A model generated the notes under the pieces. That model saw only the letters and a program-made list of their open reading frames with translations. It did no database searches and had not been told where the DNA came from. From the NCBI GenBank assembly GCA_023055355.1, contig JALJCS010000022.1:11601501-11665500 (forward strand): DNA of 64,000 bases, read 5' to 3'. Shown in pieces: positions 36,672 through 49,297 of the stretch. The first letter of the stretch is position 1. Every line of letters begins with the position of its first letter. The position numbers and the translations under genes are program-made. The stretch is from Agelaius tricolor (Eukaryota > Chordata > Aves > Passeriformes > Icteridae).

Positions 36672-37095
36672 GACAGAATGCATGGAGTCACAGAACTGCT
36701 CAGGCTGGAAGAGATCTCCAAGATCTTCAACCATTCCCCAGAACTGACAAGGCCACCCATGGCCCCAGGTGCCACCACATCCACATGGATTTTAAATCCC
36801 TCCAGGGATGGGGACTCCAGCACTGCCCTGGGCAGCTGTGCCAGGCCTGGAAAAACATTTCCATGAAGAAATTTTTGCAAATATCCACCCTGAGCCCAGC
36901 CTGAGGCCGTTCCCTCTGCTCCTGTCCCTGTGCCCTGGAGCAGAGCCCGACCCCCCCGGCTGTGCCCTCCTGGCAGGAGCTGTGCAGAGCCACAAGGGCC
37001 CCTGAGCCTCCTTTGCTCCAGGCTCAGCCCCTGCCAGGCTCCATTCCCTTCCCTGAACTCCACCCCTCAATGTCTTCTCCTGAGGGATCCAAACT
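36672..37095 (-). mobile_element. CR1 LINE, about 420 bp of the 3' end
   Basis: The longest CR1 copy here: from gacagaatgcatggagtcac agaactgctcaggctggaag through ccctccagggatggggactc and aacatttccatgaagaaatt to ctcctttgctccaggctcag. Complement orientation. It produces several chance open frames on both strands. Confidence 0.88.
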
Positions 37096-38363
37096 GACCC
37101 CAGGATATGAAGTCATATTTAGGAGCTCAAATCAATGTGTAAATAAAAGATTTTGGGCTTTAGGGTTTGTTGTCAATAAGGTCCTTAATTCTGTGCTAAC
37201 CCCAACCATCACTGATCTGCCACCACCATGAAGAGCCCACAGCACAGATTAATAAAGGAGTTTTCACTAAGACACAAATCAGTTCACAGGAGTTTGGGTT
37301 ATTCTGAGCATGCAATATTCTGGCCAGGTCAGCTTGGCAGGCTTTCAGAAACACTGTGCTCCCTGTGTCTGCAGAGCACTAAAATATTCAGAGAGCTCAG
37401 ACTGGCTGTGGTCATGTAAAATTAAAAAAAAAAAAATTTACATTTCAAAGACAGCAAGATAATTAAAAATATACTTTGTTATATACTTTGTTAAGCATTA
37501 TTTTTTAAATTAAAGCACCACAGGAATTCCCATTTACAATTCCACGAGGTCAGTTTTGCCACTGAGGAGTCACCAGAGGTTCTTGTTTGTACAGACATAA
37601 AAAATGCCAGTCCAAGCCTCTGCTCATTCCATCCTCAATGATAAGAGGCAGCACCATCAACACACTCAGTTTTGCAAATTCAGGGTGATAAAATAAGTTA
37701 AAGCAAATTAAAATCCTTCCTCAGAGAGGACAGTGAGTTTCTATGGCTCTTCCAATGTGGCTGCCACAGCTTTTCAGAGAAACAAACAGCTCATCAGCAC
37801 ATCAAGGTTAATAAGGCAAAGCTTGACATAATTAACATTATCATAATATAAACTGGGTTTCAAACCACTGATATTATTAAATGATATCATCACATTTTTC
37901 ATTCTGTGCCACTTTCATGCCACAAAACTCATCAATATGGTTTTACTTTTTTTAATGTTATTCGAAATGCTGTTTCATTTGCCTCTCAATTCCAATGTTT
38001 CCAATGCTCAATTCAAAAACTTCAACTTCTTTGTATCTATGGAGAAATTGCATTTTTGATTTTTAATGGGAATTCTTCATGATGGAGGGTCAGACTTCAA
38101 ATTGCTTTGAGGATTACAAGATTCCTTTGTATCACAGGCTGTCAATTAAGAACAAGATAATTACTGCCTGATAAACATTTCTTTGTCAAATAAAAACAAT
38201 TTCATATAAGGCACAGGGGAAATGGAAATACATAATAAAATGTATTGCAGTGACTCGGACTGATCTATGGCAGGCAATTCTAGATCTCAAAGCCGTTACA
38301 GAAAGTGATTTCATGTCCAGTGGTTATTGAGGGATTGTAAAAAATGTTTTCCAAGATGCTTAC
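37096..38363. other. ADAM12 intron, nothing recognised
   Basis: AT-rich unique sequence, poly-A tract at about 37425. No repeat family or exon recognised. Confidence 0.55.
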
Positions 38364-38441
38364 CCCCCGTCCATGGCACTTGGTGGCACATTTATGGACC
38401 CCAAAAACACTGGTGTTCTGGCACCGCCGGTTCAGGCAAAT
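38364..38441 (-). CDS. ADAM12: ADAM12 exon: end of cysteine-rich domain, start of EGF-like module
   Basis: 78 nt, 26 codons, phase 0 at both ends. Reads ICLNRRCQNTSVFGVHKCAT then KCHGRG. N-T-S is a potential N-glycosylation site. The final HGRG leads into the EGF-like module, which the next exon completes. Acceptor ...ttttattttgcag (poly-T/A next to it), donor GGG|GTAAGC. Confidence 0.94.
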
Positions 38442-40664
38442 CTGCAAAATAAAAAAAAAGATTTTGAACAGGGACAGAGCTGCTGGGGCTCCCAGGGCAT
38501 CCTATCCCTTCTTTCAGCAGTTAAATATTCCCAGCACACAAATATATATCATTATATGGACAAAAAGGACACCAGGATTGGGTGTCTTCTTATTATTTCC
38601 CTCAGCCCCTTTTAAATCTTTGAAATCCAAATCTGAGCAAGTTGAATTCTGCTCTCCTGGCCAGCCCTGGCTCCACACACACCGTTCACAGTGTGAGGTT
38701 GTGCAAGCAAACCCTCACAGATCCACTCAGGTGGAACTACTGGGGAGACCCTGGGGTTTGGGAGTTTTTAAAGCCAATTTAAAAATCAGTAATTTGCATT
38801 TTTTTTCAGGACTAGGAGTGCACTAAGCAGGATTCCTTCAGGTTCCTGCTCTGTTTTCCTTCCTATCTTCACCACAGCAGATGCTTCCTTCAGCAAAACT
38901 TTGGATCCTCATGGTGCAAATTATCAGAGTTTTGTTTATATCAACAGTGAAATATTTTTCATTCCACTACAGAATGTGGACCCATAGTAGTGAATATTTA
39001 AGTGAGGTCATTGATTTTTATGGGCTCATCATTGTTTTCCAGGAAAACCAAGATCTTTCCAAGTTTTTCCACATTAAATAACTTTTTTTTGGTGTCAAAT
39101 ATAAACCAACCCTATTTAACATTTAATATTTATAGGAAATGGAAGTAAACAAATAGCATATGCAGAAGAATAAAATTCAAATTTTTTTTTTTTGCTTTCC
39201 ATTCATTGCAGATAAACTTTACGCTGCCAATGGAGCTGAAAATTGAGGTTAAGCAAGATTAGTGCTGAGCAATAATAACATCAAACAGCCACACAACTGA
39301 TGAGCACGTCTGTAATGAGAAGTTACCCTACTCCAAACAGAAAAAAGAAGGAATTAGGACTAGAATAACAGTTCCTATGCTATGTTGACAACAAAAAAGG
39401 TCAAAAAGCCCCACACTGCACATTTTGCTCATGTTTAACTGCAGTGCAGTTCAGTAGTACTAAAAGTCAGTCACAATAATTAGCATTAAGCTGGGAATGG
39501 TGTTGAAGGAGGCGACAGGGATGCTTAATCAGGGCACTTACGCCCTGGGGAGAAGGAAAAATGGAAAGGAAATTAGAGTGAATTGGCATCAACATGCAGG
39601 CATGGAGAGAATATGGTCTGATTACAGCACTATTCACAATTCAAATATTCACAGTGCAGCAGCTCCCAGAATTCTGATCACATTAAAATGGCTGCGTTTC
39701 AAATTGTGCATCTCCAGTTGAGAAAACCCAAGAATATTTAAATTCATATTCTTAATCCATAATACAAATGCACTAATGTCCTCAAAGTAAAACATACAAT
39801 TTCAGAAGTATTAGCCTGTGTATTCTATAGTGTGGATGTGTATGATTAGATAGATTAGAAAGATTAAATACTCATTAGTAAAACATAATGGGGTGCTTTC
39901 TCAGTGCTGAGTTGCCTTTGAAAAGACTTTTTAGAACAGATTGACTTAGAAATGTTGTAAGGGTTGTTTTCCTGTAGCAGAGCTGTGGTTTCACTGGGGA
40001 TGGATTTCAAACCTGTTCCCAGTACAGTGAGATAATACAACGTAATTCAAAAGCTTTCAGAAATTCAGAGGCTTACTTCAATTTACCACAAATTATCAAA
40101 GCACTTGTTTTTCCTCCTTTTTGCAAGCAAACCCACTGAGGGTATGGAAACCTCCTTCATTTCAATAGATCTTGGACTGCTTTCCATTCCTCCTCCCCCT
40201 GTAAACTCATGGCTGCCTCCCATCTTTCTCAGTTGCTTTCCTCACAAAAGGAAAACTTAGAATGAGTTTTTTCACAGCCATGTGAAATCTGGGCTGCATT
40301 TGCAGTGGGTAATTCACAAAGTTTGCAAAACACAAACACTAAAATCAGTTTTGGTGGCTGAGCATCAATGGGTTTATAGTTTTCTAAGAGTGCATACAGA
40401 GATAGGTTTTCCTGCATGAAAAAAAGAAGTGGGGAGTCATAATCAGAAGATAAAATACGTTTTGAAACCTCAAGTGAAGTTAATGACAATTTTGCAATGC
40501 CAGAGATGCTGGGAAAGGGAACACATGGAGCTCAGGAATTCATTAATAAGCCTGTAATGTATTTTGCTGTACTTATTTTGCAGAAAACCCCAAGCCTCCG
40601 TGGGCAGATAATTGGGACTGTCTTCAAAAAATCAGTCATAAACTTAAGCAACTTGCATTGCACA

Positions 40665-40795
40665 GAAACCAGGATGTTTTGGGTTGGAAGGGACTTTAAA
40701 GCTCATCTATTTCCAGCCCCCTGCCATGGCCAGGGACACCTTCCACCAGATCAGGTTGCTCAAATTTGCATCTAAAAATCCATAATCCAGAACAG
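40665..40795 (-). mobile_element. CR1 LINE 3' fragment
   Basis: ggatgttttgggttggaagg gactttaaagctcatctatt tccagccccctgccatggcc agggacaccttccaccagat. It ends about 160 bp from ADAM12 exon 41155-40957. Confidence 0.86.
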
Positions 40796-40956
40796 TGGCC
40801 AGAAGGGAGGAAAATTTGTTTCAGTCTAAGCATGAGAAGCAATTATTTTGTGGGAAAAAAAAAAAAAAAAAAATCCAAAGAAAAAAGAAGTACAAAACAC
40901 TTGGCAGAGTGACGGTAGCGATGTTCCCCTCGTCTGGGAGCATTCCAGAATCTTAC

Positions 40957-41155
40957 TTTTCCATCTCCACACTTGGTTCCTGCCAGCACCAGCCCAGGGT
41001 CAGGCATATCATCCCCCAGATACACGTGGGTGCCACGGCACAGGATCTTGCCCCCCTCCTGGAGTGGGATGTTGGTTTCTATGGAAACTGCATTGGTACC
41101 AATGATGGGTCGGTTTGCTCCTCCTTGACACTGGATCTTTCCACACTTCGCATCC
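40957..41155 (-). CDS. ADAM12: ADAM12 exon: cysteine-rich domain with fusion-loop-like segment
   Basis: 199 nt: one base completing Arg, then 66 codons, ending in phase 0. It starts DAKCGKIQCQGGANRPIIGT and continues NAVSIETNIPLQEGG, a hydrophobic stretch that in meltrin alpha was proposed as a fusion-peptide-like loop. It ends with CRGTHVYLGDDMPDPGLVLA and GTKCGDGK. The donor is AAA|GTAAGA. The sequence is nearly identical to the mammalian protein, so it is under strong constraint. Confidence 0.95.
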
Positions 41156-41259
41156 CTGATGGAAATAAACACAACACAAGCAAGGATGAGGTGAATCATT
41201 GGAAATGTTCCAAGCCCTCTGCCAGCACCTGTTGCTGTGTTTGCAGGGAGAGGCCCTAC

Positions 41260-41368
41260 CTGGGTTCACATTTGGCAAAGGAGCTCTTGGAGTCCTTCCC
41301 GCAGTTGCCGTAAGGGTCTCCAGCAGAATTGACTCTCTCAAAGCAGATCCCAGGAGCGGGTTTTGCAC
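41260..41368 (-). CDS. ADAM12: ADAM12 exon: cysteine-rich domain
   Basis: 109 nt: two bases finishing the split Gly codon, 35 codons, then AG of a split Arg codon. Reads AKPAPGICFERVNSAGDPYG, then NCGKDSKSSFAKCEP. Acceptor ...ttttgtttcag, donor CAG|GTAGGG. It is separated from the next exon by an intron of only 104 bp, the shortest in the window. The cysteine-rich domain is the region reported to bind syndecan in ADAM12. Confidence 0.95.
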
Positions 41369-43495
41369 CTGAAACAAAACCTAATCAGAACTCTCATCTC
41401 ATACAAGGTGTTTTTAATAATTTCCTTTGAGCTCTGCTGGTGCTTTAGGGGAAAGGGGGGATGTGAGCTGAATGTTGATGAGGCGACAAAACAGCGGTGC
41501 ATGCTAATGGAAGGGTTTGGATGGGTGGGATTGCCAAAGTTTGTCTCTGAGCAACAGGCAGTGCAGAACTCCTTCTCTTCCAGGATTTCTCAGCTCATAG
41601 CCCTCTTGCCAATCCTCCTAGGACACAAAAACTTCTAGCAAATACCAGACAGACAAAGGCCAGCTGGAAAGTTGACTCTTCTTTTGCAGGAGTTCACATT
41701 CTAGTGACACCCCAAAGAAAATTCTTTTCAAGAAAGGCCTGTTTGACTGCAATTGAGAACAAGCCAACAGGGAAAATCCAGTTGTAAACTGGGTGTAAAG
41801 ATGTGAGGACCTGGCATGGCAAAGGGAAATGTGCTGCTATTAACTCAGGCTGAAGGACTGGGGAGAGGAAAGGAGCCCATCCCACCTTAACCCTCAGGAC
41901 ACCCACTCCTGAGAGGAAGAGTGACATGGAAGAAGGGGCATTTCTGTCATGGTGGTAGAAGTGGGAATATGGGAGTTCAGGCAGCATCTGGCTCTTATCT
42001 ACTGTGATCTTTTCTGATAAAGACATATCCTAATGGCAAAGGAACTTCCCTGGTGGGAGTAGGGCTGGAAAAGCTTGTGCAGGCAGATAATTAATCCTTG
42101 CACTTCAGGAGTTCAAGGGCGCTATTAGAACATCTCTTCTAGTGTTTTATACACACAATCTCCTGCTCATTTCCCTCCAGATTAGAACCAATTACAGAAT
42201 ATCTTCTAGGGGAAGATGCATCCGTTCATCTGGAATGCTGAAGAGGTGAAGGATCTGCTTCCCTGGTTTGACTGCTGCAACAATTCATTAGTCAGTGTAC
42301 TGGAACTTAATCCCTTTGTTCTACAGTGAAGTGTGGCTTTCATTTCCAGCCAATAATTGCTGCTTCTTGCAAGATTAAGAGGCCTTTTGTTAGGGCTCTT
42401 TACTACTCTGTATTTTCTTTCCATGAAAATAATTAACAGCACCATCGAGTCACCACCAACATTTCAACTGCTCCAACAGGGAGACTGGCTTTGAGCAGCA
42501 GAGAAGAAACTGGCTAAAACTGAGACCAGAGACCTGCTACCTGCATTTCTGTGCTTCTGACAGATCAGTCAAACCAAAGCAAAAAGAACTTGGCAGCAAG
42601 TGATGTGATAGCCCAAAGGCTGAGAATATCCCATTTCTACAGTGCTCCTGATCTTTACCAGACACAGAACATTTCAACTAATGCTACATTTTGTCAAATG
42701 TTTTGAGTCACTTCCAAGTGTGTATGCCTCTAACTGTGGGTAAAACATTGCATTTATTTGAGCCAGACTGAAGATTTCATTTGAAAGCCTTCAAAGAGGA
42801 AAATGTTCTTTTTTTTCTTTTCTTAAAAGAAAAAAAAGGGGGTCAGATTCCTGGAGAAGAAAATACAAATATGACTGTAACACTTCCAGCCAGTGTGGAT
42901 CTTTTCACTAAAAACTCAGAGATTAAAACTTCAATTAATTATCTGCATTTCATAGTCAGAAGCTTGACTAATACTATATACTGCTGAACAGCAATCTAAT
43001 GCTATTAAGGACAAAGTATTAAGAGTTGGAGAGACTTAAGATGGCACCCTCTTTTCCTTCTAACATTTTAACATGCTGAAACTGGAAAATTCAGCAAGAA
43101 AGGCACAGAAGGAACTGAATATGAGCTGATAGTTCCCTGGGGAGAAGGACAAGAGCCTGAAATTCTTTGGAAGATTATGATCAAGCTTGCTGAGTTCAGA
43201 ATATTTTTTTCAAATCTAGAACTCCTAAAAGGGACCTACACAGGATTCTTTCAATTCTTTTTCATTAAAGTTCATGCAATAATAATAAAAAAAAAAACCA
43301 AAAGCATCCAGACGAGGCGCTGTGCAGAAAAAGCAAAAGTTAAATTTCCATTTTCAGCATGCAGATGCTTCCTCATCTTTCCAGGGTGGGCACACTCAGT
43401 GTTCAGCTTGAGACAAACATTACCATGTGCATATTCTATAGCAGCTTTGGAAGGGCTGGGGAGGGAAGAAACGTTCTGGGAGCAAGAGGCCAAGG

Positions 43496-43612
43496 AAACC
43501 TGCTTTTTCTAAACCTGCTTTTTCTAAACCTGCTTTTTCTAAACCTGCTTTTTCTAAAACTGCTTTTTCTAAACCTGCTTTTCCTAAAACTGCCTTTTCT
43601 AAACCTGCTTTT
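43496..43612. repeat. 15-bp tandem repeat, eight copies
   Basis: Unit CCTGCTTTTTCTAAA repeated with minor changes (ttcctaaa, gccttttc). It lies in the 7.7-kb ADAM12 intron. Confidence 0.93.
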
Positions 43613-43773
43613 TCTCCCACACGTGCAAGGACCAGCTTGTGCAGCCCTGGTTGTGAGCAACTGCTCTGGGTGTTGTTTTTGGCCAGGAGCCTCAGCCCAG
43701 CTCAGCTGCTGCCATGGAATTGAGGGGCTGGATGCTCCCTTGGAGCTGTGGCAGCACAGCCCAGAGCCCAGAC

Positions 43774-43818
43774 ACGCTGTCCCCTCAGTGCTGTCCCCTC
43801 AGTGCTGTCCCCTCAGGG
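43774..43818. repeat. 15-bp tandem repeat, three copies
   Basis: Unit GCTGTCCCCTCAGTG, three copies in a row, 160 bp beyond the poly-pyrimidine 15-bp repeat. Same unit length but different sequence. Confidence 0.9.
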
Positions 43819-45483
43819 CCAAAGCTGCCAAAAGCCAAATGAATGCTCATGTCCTGTGCTCTGACTGCAAGGGATGTAACTAAGGCTTATTCTGAAAATG
43901 GTTTTTAAAAGGGAATGCTGAAGACAGAGTTTAAGGTGTTCCTCTTTCACCTGGTGGAAGTTTTTGGTTTTTTTTTTTGGTGTGGCTGATTTTTTTCCTG
44001 AATTCAGCAGCCAGGCATTGCAGAGATGATGGAAAGCAGCCCCCAGGAAGGAAAACACATCTGCAGGGCTCAGACACTGAGCTTTAACTCCAGCTTTAAT
44101 AACACTTGACAAGAAAAAGGATCTTGTGGAGCACAAACAACCACTCCCCTGCCAGGCTGGGAGCAGTCTGTGTGTGGAAACACCTGGTACCCAGTGATCA
44201 TCTGCAGCCTGGAAACCAAAACCCAGCTTCACTTTCTGCCTTTGGTTTCCACCCAAGACATGCTGGTGCTTGGGATTCAGATGGCTGTTCCCTCTCCCCA
44301 CTGGCTTCTCACAATATTTGTACTTCTTTATGGATGAAAACATATCAGAGTGTGAGATGCTGAACAGATGGAGCTACCAAGTTAAAAGGAGGTTTTCAGA
44401 GGATGCTTAAGGAAGAGAATTGTAATGTTGTGTTTCTGGAGGAAACCCATTTATCATGACTGCACCACGTAAACTGAAGCAGAAAGTCCTGTCTTCCTCT
44501 ATTTTCTACCTCTGCAGGCAGAGGCAAAATGATTTGTGAAGGATTTCTGAGGGTTATTAAGTGGTTTGAGCTGGATGAACAGAGTTTATTTCACTTTGCT
44601 GTTGGTAATTATAGTATCATGACCCTCTAATTAAGGTCCTGTCAGCCCTTCCATGCCAAGCCTCATTCAAGGGATTAAATCAGCCCCTGGAAGCTGCAGA
44701 AGGTCAAAGCTCACCCCTGCAGCTGCCAGCCTGGAGATTGTTGGGGTTTTTTCTCCAAATGTGTATATTGATGAGCCCACTTCTTTCCCTATGCAGTTGC
44801 AAAAAAATAAAAAAATAAAAAAATCTAACTTGCAGGGCACAGAAATGCTGTGTCATTTCAGACCTGCTGCCATAGGTAAACACCAACAGAGCCTCTTGAA
44901 AGGAATGAGGGAAATTTCTGACCATGGTGCTGATTCCATGAACACGAGAAACATGCTCTATCAGGCTGACAGCAGAAAAGGAAGATATTTCAGTTCAGCT
45001 CCCAGCTGTCTGTGGGTGGGGAGAGGGGAAAAAAACAACCTCTGAGTAACAGGCTGGAGTTCTGTGGCTCAGGCTGTGCCAGCCAGCACCACAAATAACT
45101 GTGCAAGTAAATATAAGCATAAAAACCACAGTTCTCTGTCGTGTGATCTGGGTTTCAGCTCATTAACTTTGTTTTTGCTGCAAAGCAAAAGTTCCACGAG
45201 CTGCCCTTGGCCTCTCCCCATCCTGATGATCCCTGTTCTGTCTGGACAAGAGCAAGATGGAGTTGAGCATTTCTGTGCATTTAAGGAGAATGATGTCACC
45301 ACCCCTGAGAATATGATTTAATATCTTTCCCATCTCCAGAAGAAAAAGGCCTGGCCATAAATCTGTGATGGTCAAAATAGTTTGATTTCACTGAATTCAG
45401 GAAATTGCAGTGCTTGGACAATTAGCACTTTTCCAAAAGCAAATCAGCAGTGGTTGGGTCAGATATCTGAGGCAGGCAGCCCA

Positions 45484-45543
45484 TTTATTTTGTGTCTGTA
45501 GGGTTCTACAGACATTTATTTTGTGTCTGTAGGGTTCTACCTG
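45484..45543. repeat. About 30-bp tandem duplication
   Basis: Two copies of atttattttgtgtctgtagg gttctac in direct succession. Intronic. Confidence 0.9.
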
Positions 45544-46000
45544 GCAAAACCTGCAAAGTTCTCACTCAGTAACAAATATTGACATCTAAATTAAGAATGT
45601 TCCTGCCTCAACAAATGGCCATGTCCATGCAACACATTTAAATGTCTTCTAATTATTAAATCAATGCCTGCCATTAGCTCCCCAAAATCATTGCTTTTTT
45701 CCCCACTTGGGGAAATTACAGGAAAACAAACTGCCAAACTTCCCTAAAGAATCATTTTCTTGTCGATGCAGAAAAAGCCATGAGTTTAAAGTTGAGAATC
45801 TTCTGTTCCTTGGTAATCAATGATTTCTCTGTCTTGAGCAGCTCTATCTGTGTGTCTGGAAAATGCCACCACACACAGCATCACCATTGATGTCACTGAT
45901 ATCAATAGGTCAGATCAGTACAATCTGATAATTTTGAATATGGACCAAAAAAAGGTCACCAGAATTTCCTGCTCCCCAAAGATAAAAATGACATGAATTA

Positions 46001-46018
46001 TGGAGAGAGAGAGAGAGA
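46001..46018. repeat. AG dinucleotide run
   Basis: (GA)n, about eight units, intronic. Confidence 0.9.
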
Positions 46019-46864
46019 ATGGAGAGCTCTGGGAGCAGACTGGAATCAGCCTGGGCTCTGAGAGGAACTCATGGCTATTTTCAGAGATTCTCCCCAGGAG
46101 CTCCTCCCTTCTCCTTCCCACCAAGCTTTCCACAAAGATAAGAAAGAAGAAAAAAACCAAAATTCCTCTATTTTATCTGAGCCACTGTGTTGAGAGAAAC
46201 AAAAACAACCCCAAGGAAATGCAAGTGCTTTTCTGGAAACAGGTTCCTACTGCTCAGCCTAATGTAAACAAGCTCTGACAGTGTTCATCATTTTCCTTTA
46301 AATAGATCTAAAAACATGAAGATTGACATTTATCATTGGGCTTCTGGACATCTGTAACCTGATGAATAAAGAAAGATGTACAAGGGAAGACATTAATAAG
46401 GAATTCAATATACCGAATATTATTTTAGGAAAAGTTATTGTATTTTGTTCTGCATGGATTCCTCCTACTGGGAAGAAGAAAATAAGGAGAGAATGAAAAT
46501 GAATTGTAATATGATTTTCCTTTAGAGGGGGAATTATTTTTTTTTAAACACAAAACTACTTCAACACAGGCAGTTGTTAAAAAGAGTTCTGATCAGACAC
46601 AACAACCTGGGAAAAGGTTCCAATGTATATTTTGGTACAAAGTCCAGAGACAACATCTTAGAATGTCAAATCTCTTTGTGCTGCAGGCAAGGCTGGAAAG
46701 ACGTGTAGGTTTTTAATCTGTACCATGATCTATACCATTTTTCCAACTGCATGAGCCACCCACCCCTCTTCTCATTCCACCCCAAATCTGCCAGCTCATA
46801 CTTCAGCCAGATGTGTGAGAGAGCAGTGGATATTCACACCCCTAGTCTTTAAATCCAGAATATG

Positions 46865-47012
46865 GGCATTATTTGAAGTGTCCAAGGCCAGGACAGGGCT
46901 AGGAGGGGCTTGGAGCAACCTGGTCTAGTGCAGGGTGTCCCTGCTCATGGCAGGGGTGGAACGAGATGATCTCTAATGTCCCTTCCAGCCCAAACCCCTC
47001 TGGGAATCTGCG
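46865..47012 (+). mobile_element. CR1 LINE 3' fragment
   Basis: gaagtgtccaaggccaggac agggctaggaggggcttgga gcaacctggtctagtgcagg gtgtccctgc ... ctctaatgtcccttccagcc. Intronic. Confidence 0.86.
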
Positions 47013-48654
47013 TTTATTTTTAATTTATTCTTCCAAAAACGTGGCAAGAATTAAGACTTTCAGTTCAGGTTTGGTCATGTCCCTTCCTCCCTATTTAAAA
47101 TCCTTCTCCTTGGGCCTTCCCAAGGCAAAACCAAGGGTTATTCCAGCCAAAATCTGTTTGAGCTCTGTTCTTAACACAACATCTGTCTCATAAAGAGAGA
47201 TGGAGCTTCCATGCCTGCCAGTGCCCATATCAAACAGTCCCAAGAAGGAAGGCAGGAGAGAATTAGGGGATCCCAGGGCCGTGGTGGAATTGCTGTGTTA
47301 GGAAGCAGACCTGGCAAGGAGCTGCAGCAATGCAGCTCCCTGACCTTTAGAGGAATTTTTCTCAGCCACTGACACCACAAACAGCCTGACCAAGTAACTT
47401 TCCACAGCATGGGAAACTGGTTCAGGAGGAGATTTTTGCTTTCTACAAGAGGAAATGTCTGTGTATGCAGGGATTAGAAGTCCCAGTGTGACTCAGGCTG
47501 GAGGCTATAATTGTCCATGGCTCTATGAGCTCACATCAGCTCTAGGACACGCGTGGGACTGGAGCACAGCACGCTTTGTTCCACGTGAGGAGTTCAGTTC
47601 TGAGCTGGAACCCCTCCTGAACATGCTCTGATACCCACATGGCCAAGCTGACCTGCACCACTGGGGCTGCTTCCTGACATGCTGTAATGCTCTTTTAAAG
47701 AGAGATTGCAAAAAGTCCACGTTCTCTGGGAAGGAAACAGAGAAATTCTTCAGTAGTATTCTGGGGAGGGCTTTGACCAAGGGAAACATCTGTGTGCCAT
47801 TATACTGATACAGAGGTTTTGGAGCAGAGTGAGAGATGCTGAATTCAAAGAGGCTGGAAATATTAGTTTAAAAGAAATAATTACACCTATTTCTAAGTAA
47901 TGTTTCTCCTTAGGAGAGAGAGTTTTTCAAATTTGAGATAGAAGGTCAGAGATGCTGAAGGAGACATGATTTGGATTCATACCAAAATTCTGAGTTAATA
48001 CTTGCATTTCAATGGAAGGGTCACAGGCCTTTATAGAAAGGTGAACAGCTTTCTTGGGAAACATGTTGAGAACAACTCAAGAACTCATGTTAACAGATTT
48101 CTGCAAAAAGGGAGCAAATTCCCACGGGAGAATAAACCCCTTTCTGCTTCAGTGCACACCCTGCTAAAAGCACTGTCAGGAGGCAGTTTCCAGGTGACAC
48201 CAGTTAATCAAATACACACAGTGATCCAGGAGTCTCATGTCAGTGTCAAAAGCTGAGCCCTGGCTGGGGATGGAGTAGACACATCTGTTTTGCAGATGAG
48301 CTGTTTAGAGCACAGGAGGAAGCTCACACAGCAGCCTGAAAAGGGCTGTGATTTCAACCTGCCAGGAGCGTTCAGCACCTTGTGGGGTGACATCAGACCA
48401 TATCAAAGTCAGGAGGAAATGATTTGTCTAACTTCACCTATCCATTTGCAGCTTGTTGCTGCATGAGCCTCGTTACCTCCTGCTGCAAGACATGAACACG
48501 ACAGCAAATCAAGGCTGGAATGAATCACCCAGAGATTCCCTCATGATTCAAACAGCTACAGATTGGTGCTGCACCCTCCAGATCTTTATTCCTTCCCCCA
48601 AGCCTCTGTCAGACCTGTGTCCCAGTGCTGGTGATGCCTTGTGCAGGCTGCCCT

Positions 48655-49070
48655 AGGACAGAGACTGGGCAGAGCTACAGAATAAAGCAGGGATTCATTC
48701 AAAGCATCTCCTCCATGGATCCACCTTGGGCAGCACCAGAGCCCAGCCAGGGCTGCACCCAGGATGAACCAAAATGGCCCCAAAATGCACGGCCGGGCAC
48801 GGGCTCTGTCCCTGGGATCAGTTCTGCTCCATTTGCACCTTGCAGTTCATTGTCCCATCCCAGCTTTAGCCCCTGCAGTCCCACCCTGCTTGTTTTTCTC
48901 TCTCCAGCCCACGGGGTTTGTGCTCTGGGGCTGAGGTTTGGATCATTTGTCCTTGGTGCCCAGCTGGAGCAGGAATTGTTTTGTCTCCCTGCTCTGTGCA
49001 CAGAGCTCAGCATCCCCTGATGTGAACCCAGACCCACCCACTAAGGCAGCCCAGAATAGGAAAAATAGAA
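48655..49070 (-). mobile_element. ERV LTR-like repeat (family L2)
   Basis: On the minus strand: gagacaaaacaattcctgct ccagctgg, gtgcaaatgga, cattttggggccattttggt, and the terminal gctttattctgtagctctgc. It is a diverged member of the same family as those at 26.5, 27.4 and 57.2 kb, with the TATA box lost. In sense orientation with ADAM12; its start is about 30-40 bp beyond the donor of exon 49297-49102. Confidence 0.55.
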
Positions 49071-49101
49071 AAGCCAAACCTGAGGCCTCTCTGGCACTCA
49101 C

Positions 49102-49297
49102 CTGGGCCCCAGAGGGTGATGCACTGCTGCTCGTGGGTCTGGCAGATGCCATTGTAGCAGTAGCCATCCACCCCGTGGCACGCGTGCCCGTCGTGCAGGT
49201 AAACGTTGGCCGGGCACTGCGGGCTGGCCCCCGTGCAGAACTCGGGCAGATCACAGGAATTGCTCGACTCTCTGCATGAAATCCCTGCTGCTTTGAG
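49102..49297 (-). CDS. ADAM12: ADAM12 exon: disintegrin loop and start of cysteine-rich domain
   Basis: 196 nt, 65 codons plus one base (phase 0 in, phase 1 out). It starts [20 protein letters not shown]. The integrin-binding loop reads ESSNSCD, so it has no RGD, as in mammalian ADAM12. The remainder, [20 protein letters not shown] followed by [12 protein letters not shown], is the start of the cysteine-rich domain, ending at LWGP. Acceptor ...gtttgttttgcag, donor CAG|GTGAGT. This is one of the most conserved exons of the gene. An LTR-like repeat begins about 30-40 bp inside the following intron. Confidence 0.96.

Larger units (their letters stand above)
41369..48654. other. ADAM12 intron, no other gene seen
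   Basis: The largest intron in the window. Contains the two 15-bp repeats, the AG run, the 30-bp duplication and one CR1. Open frames up to 176 codons (43813-44343, minus) show no family resemblance. Confidence 0.5.
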
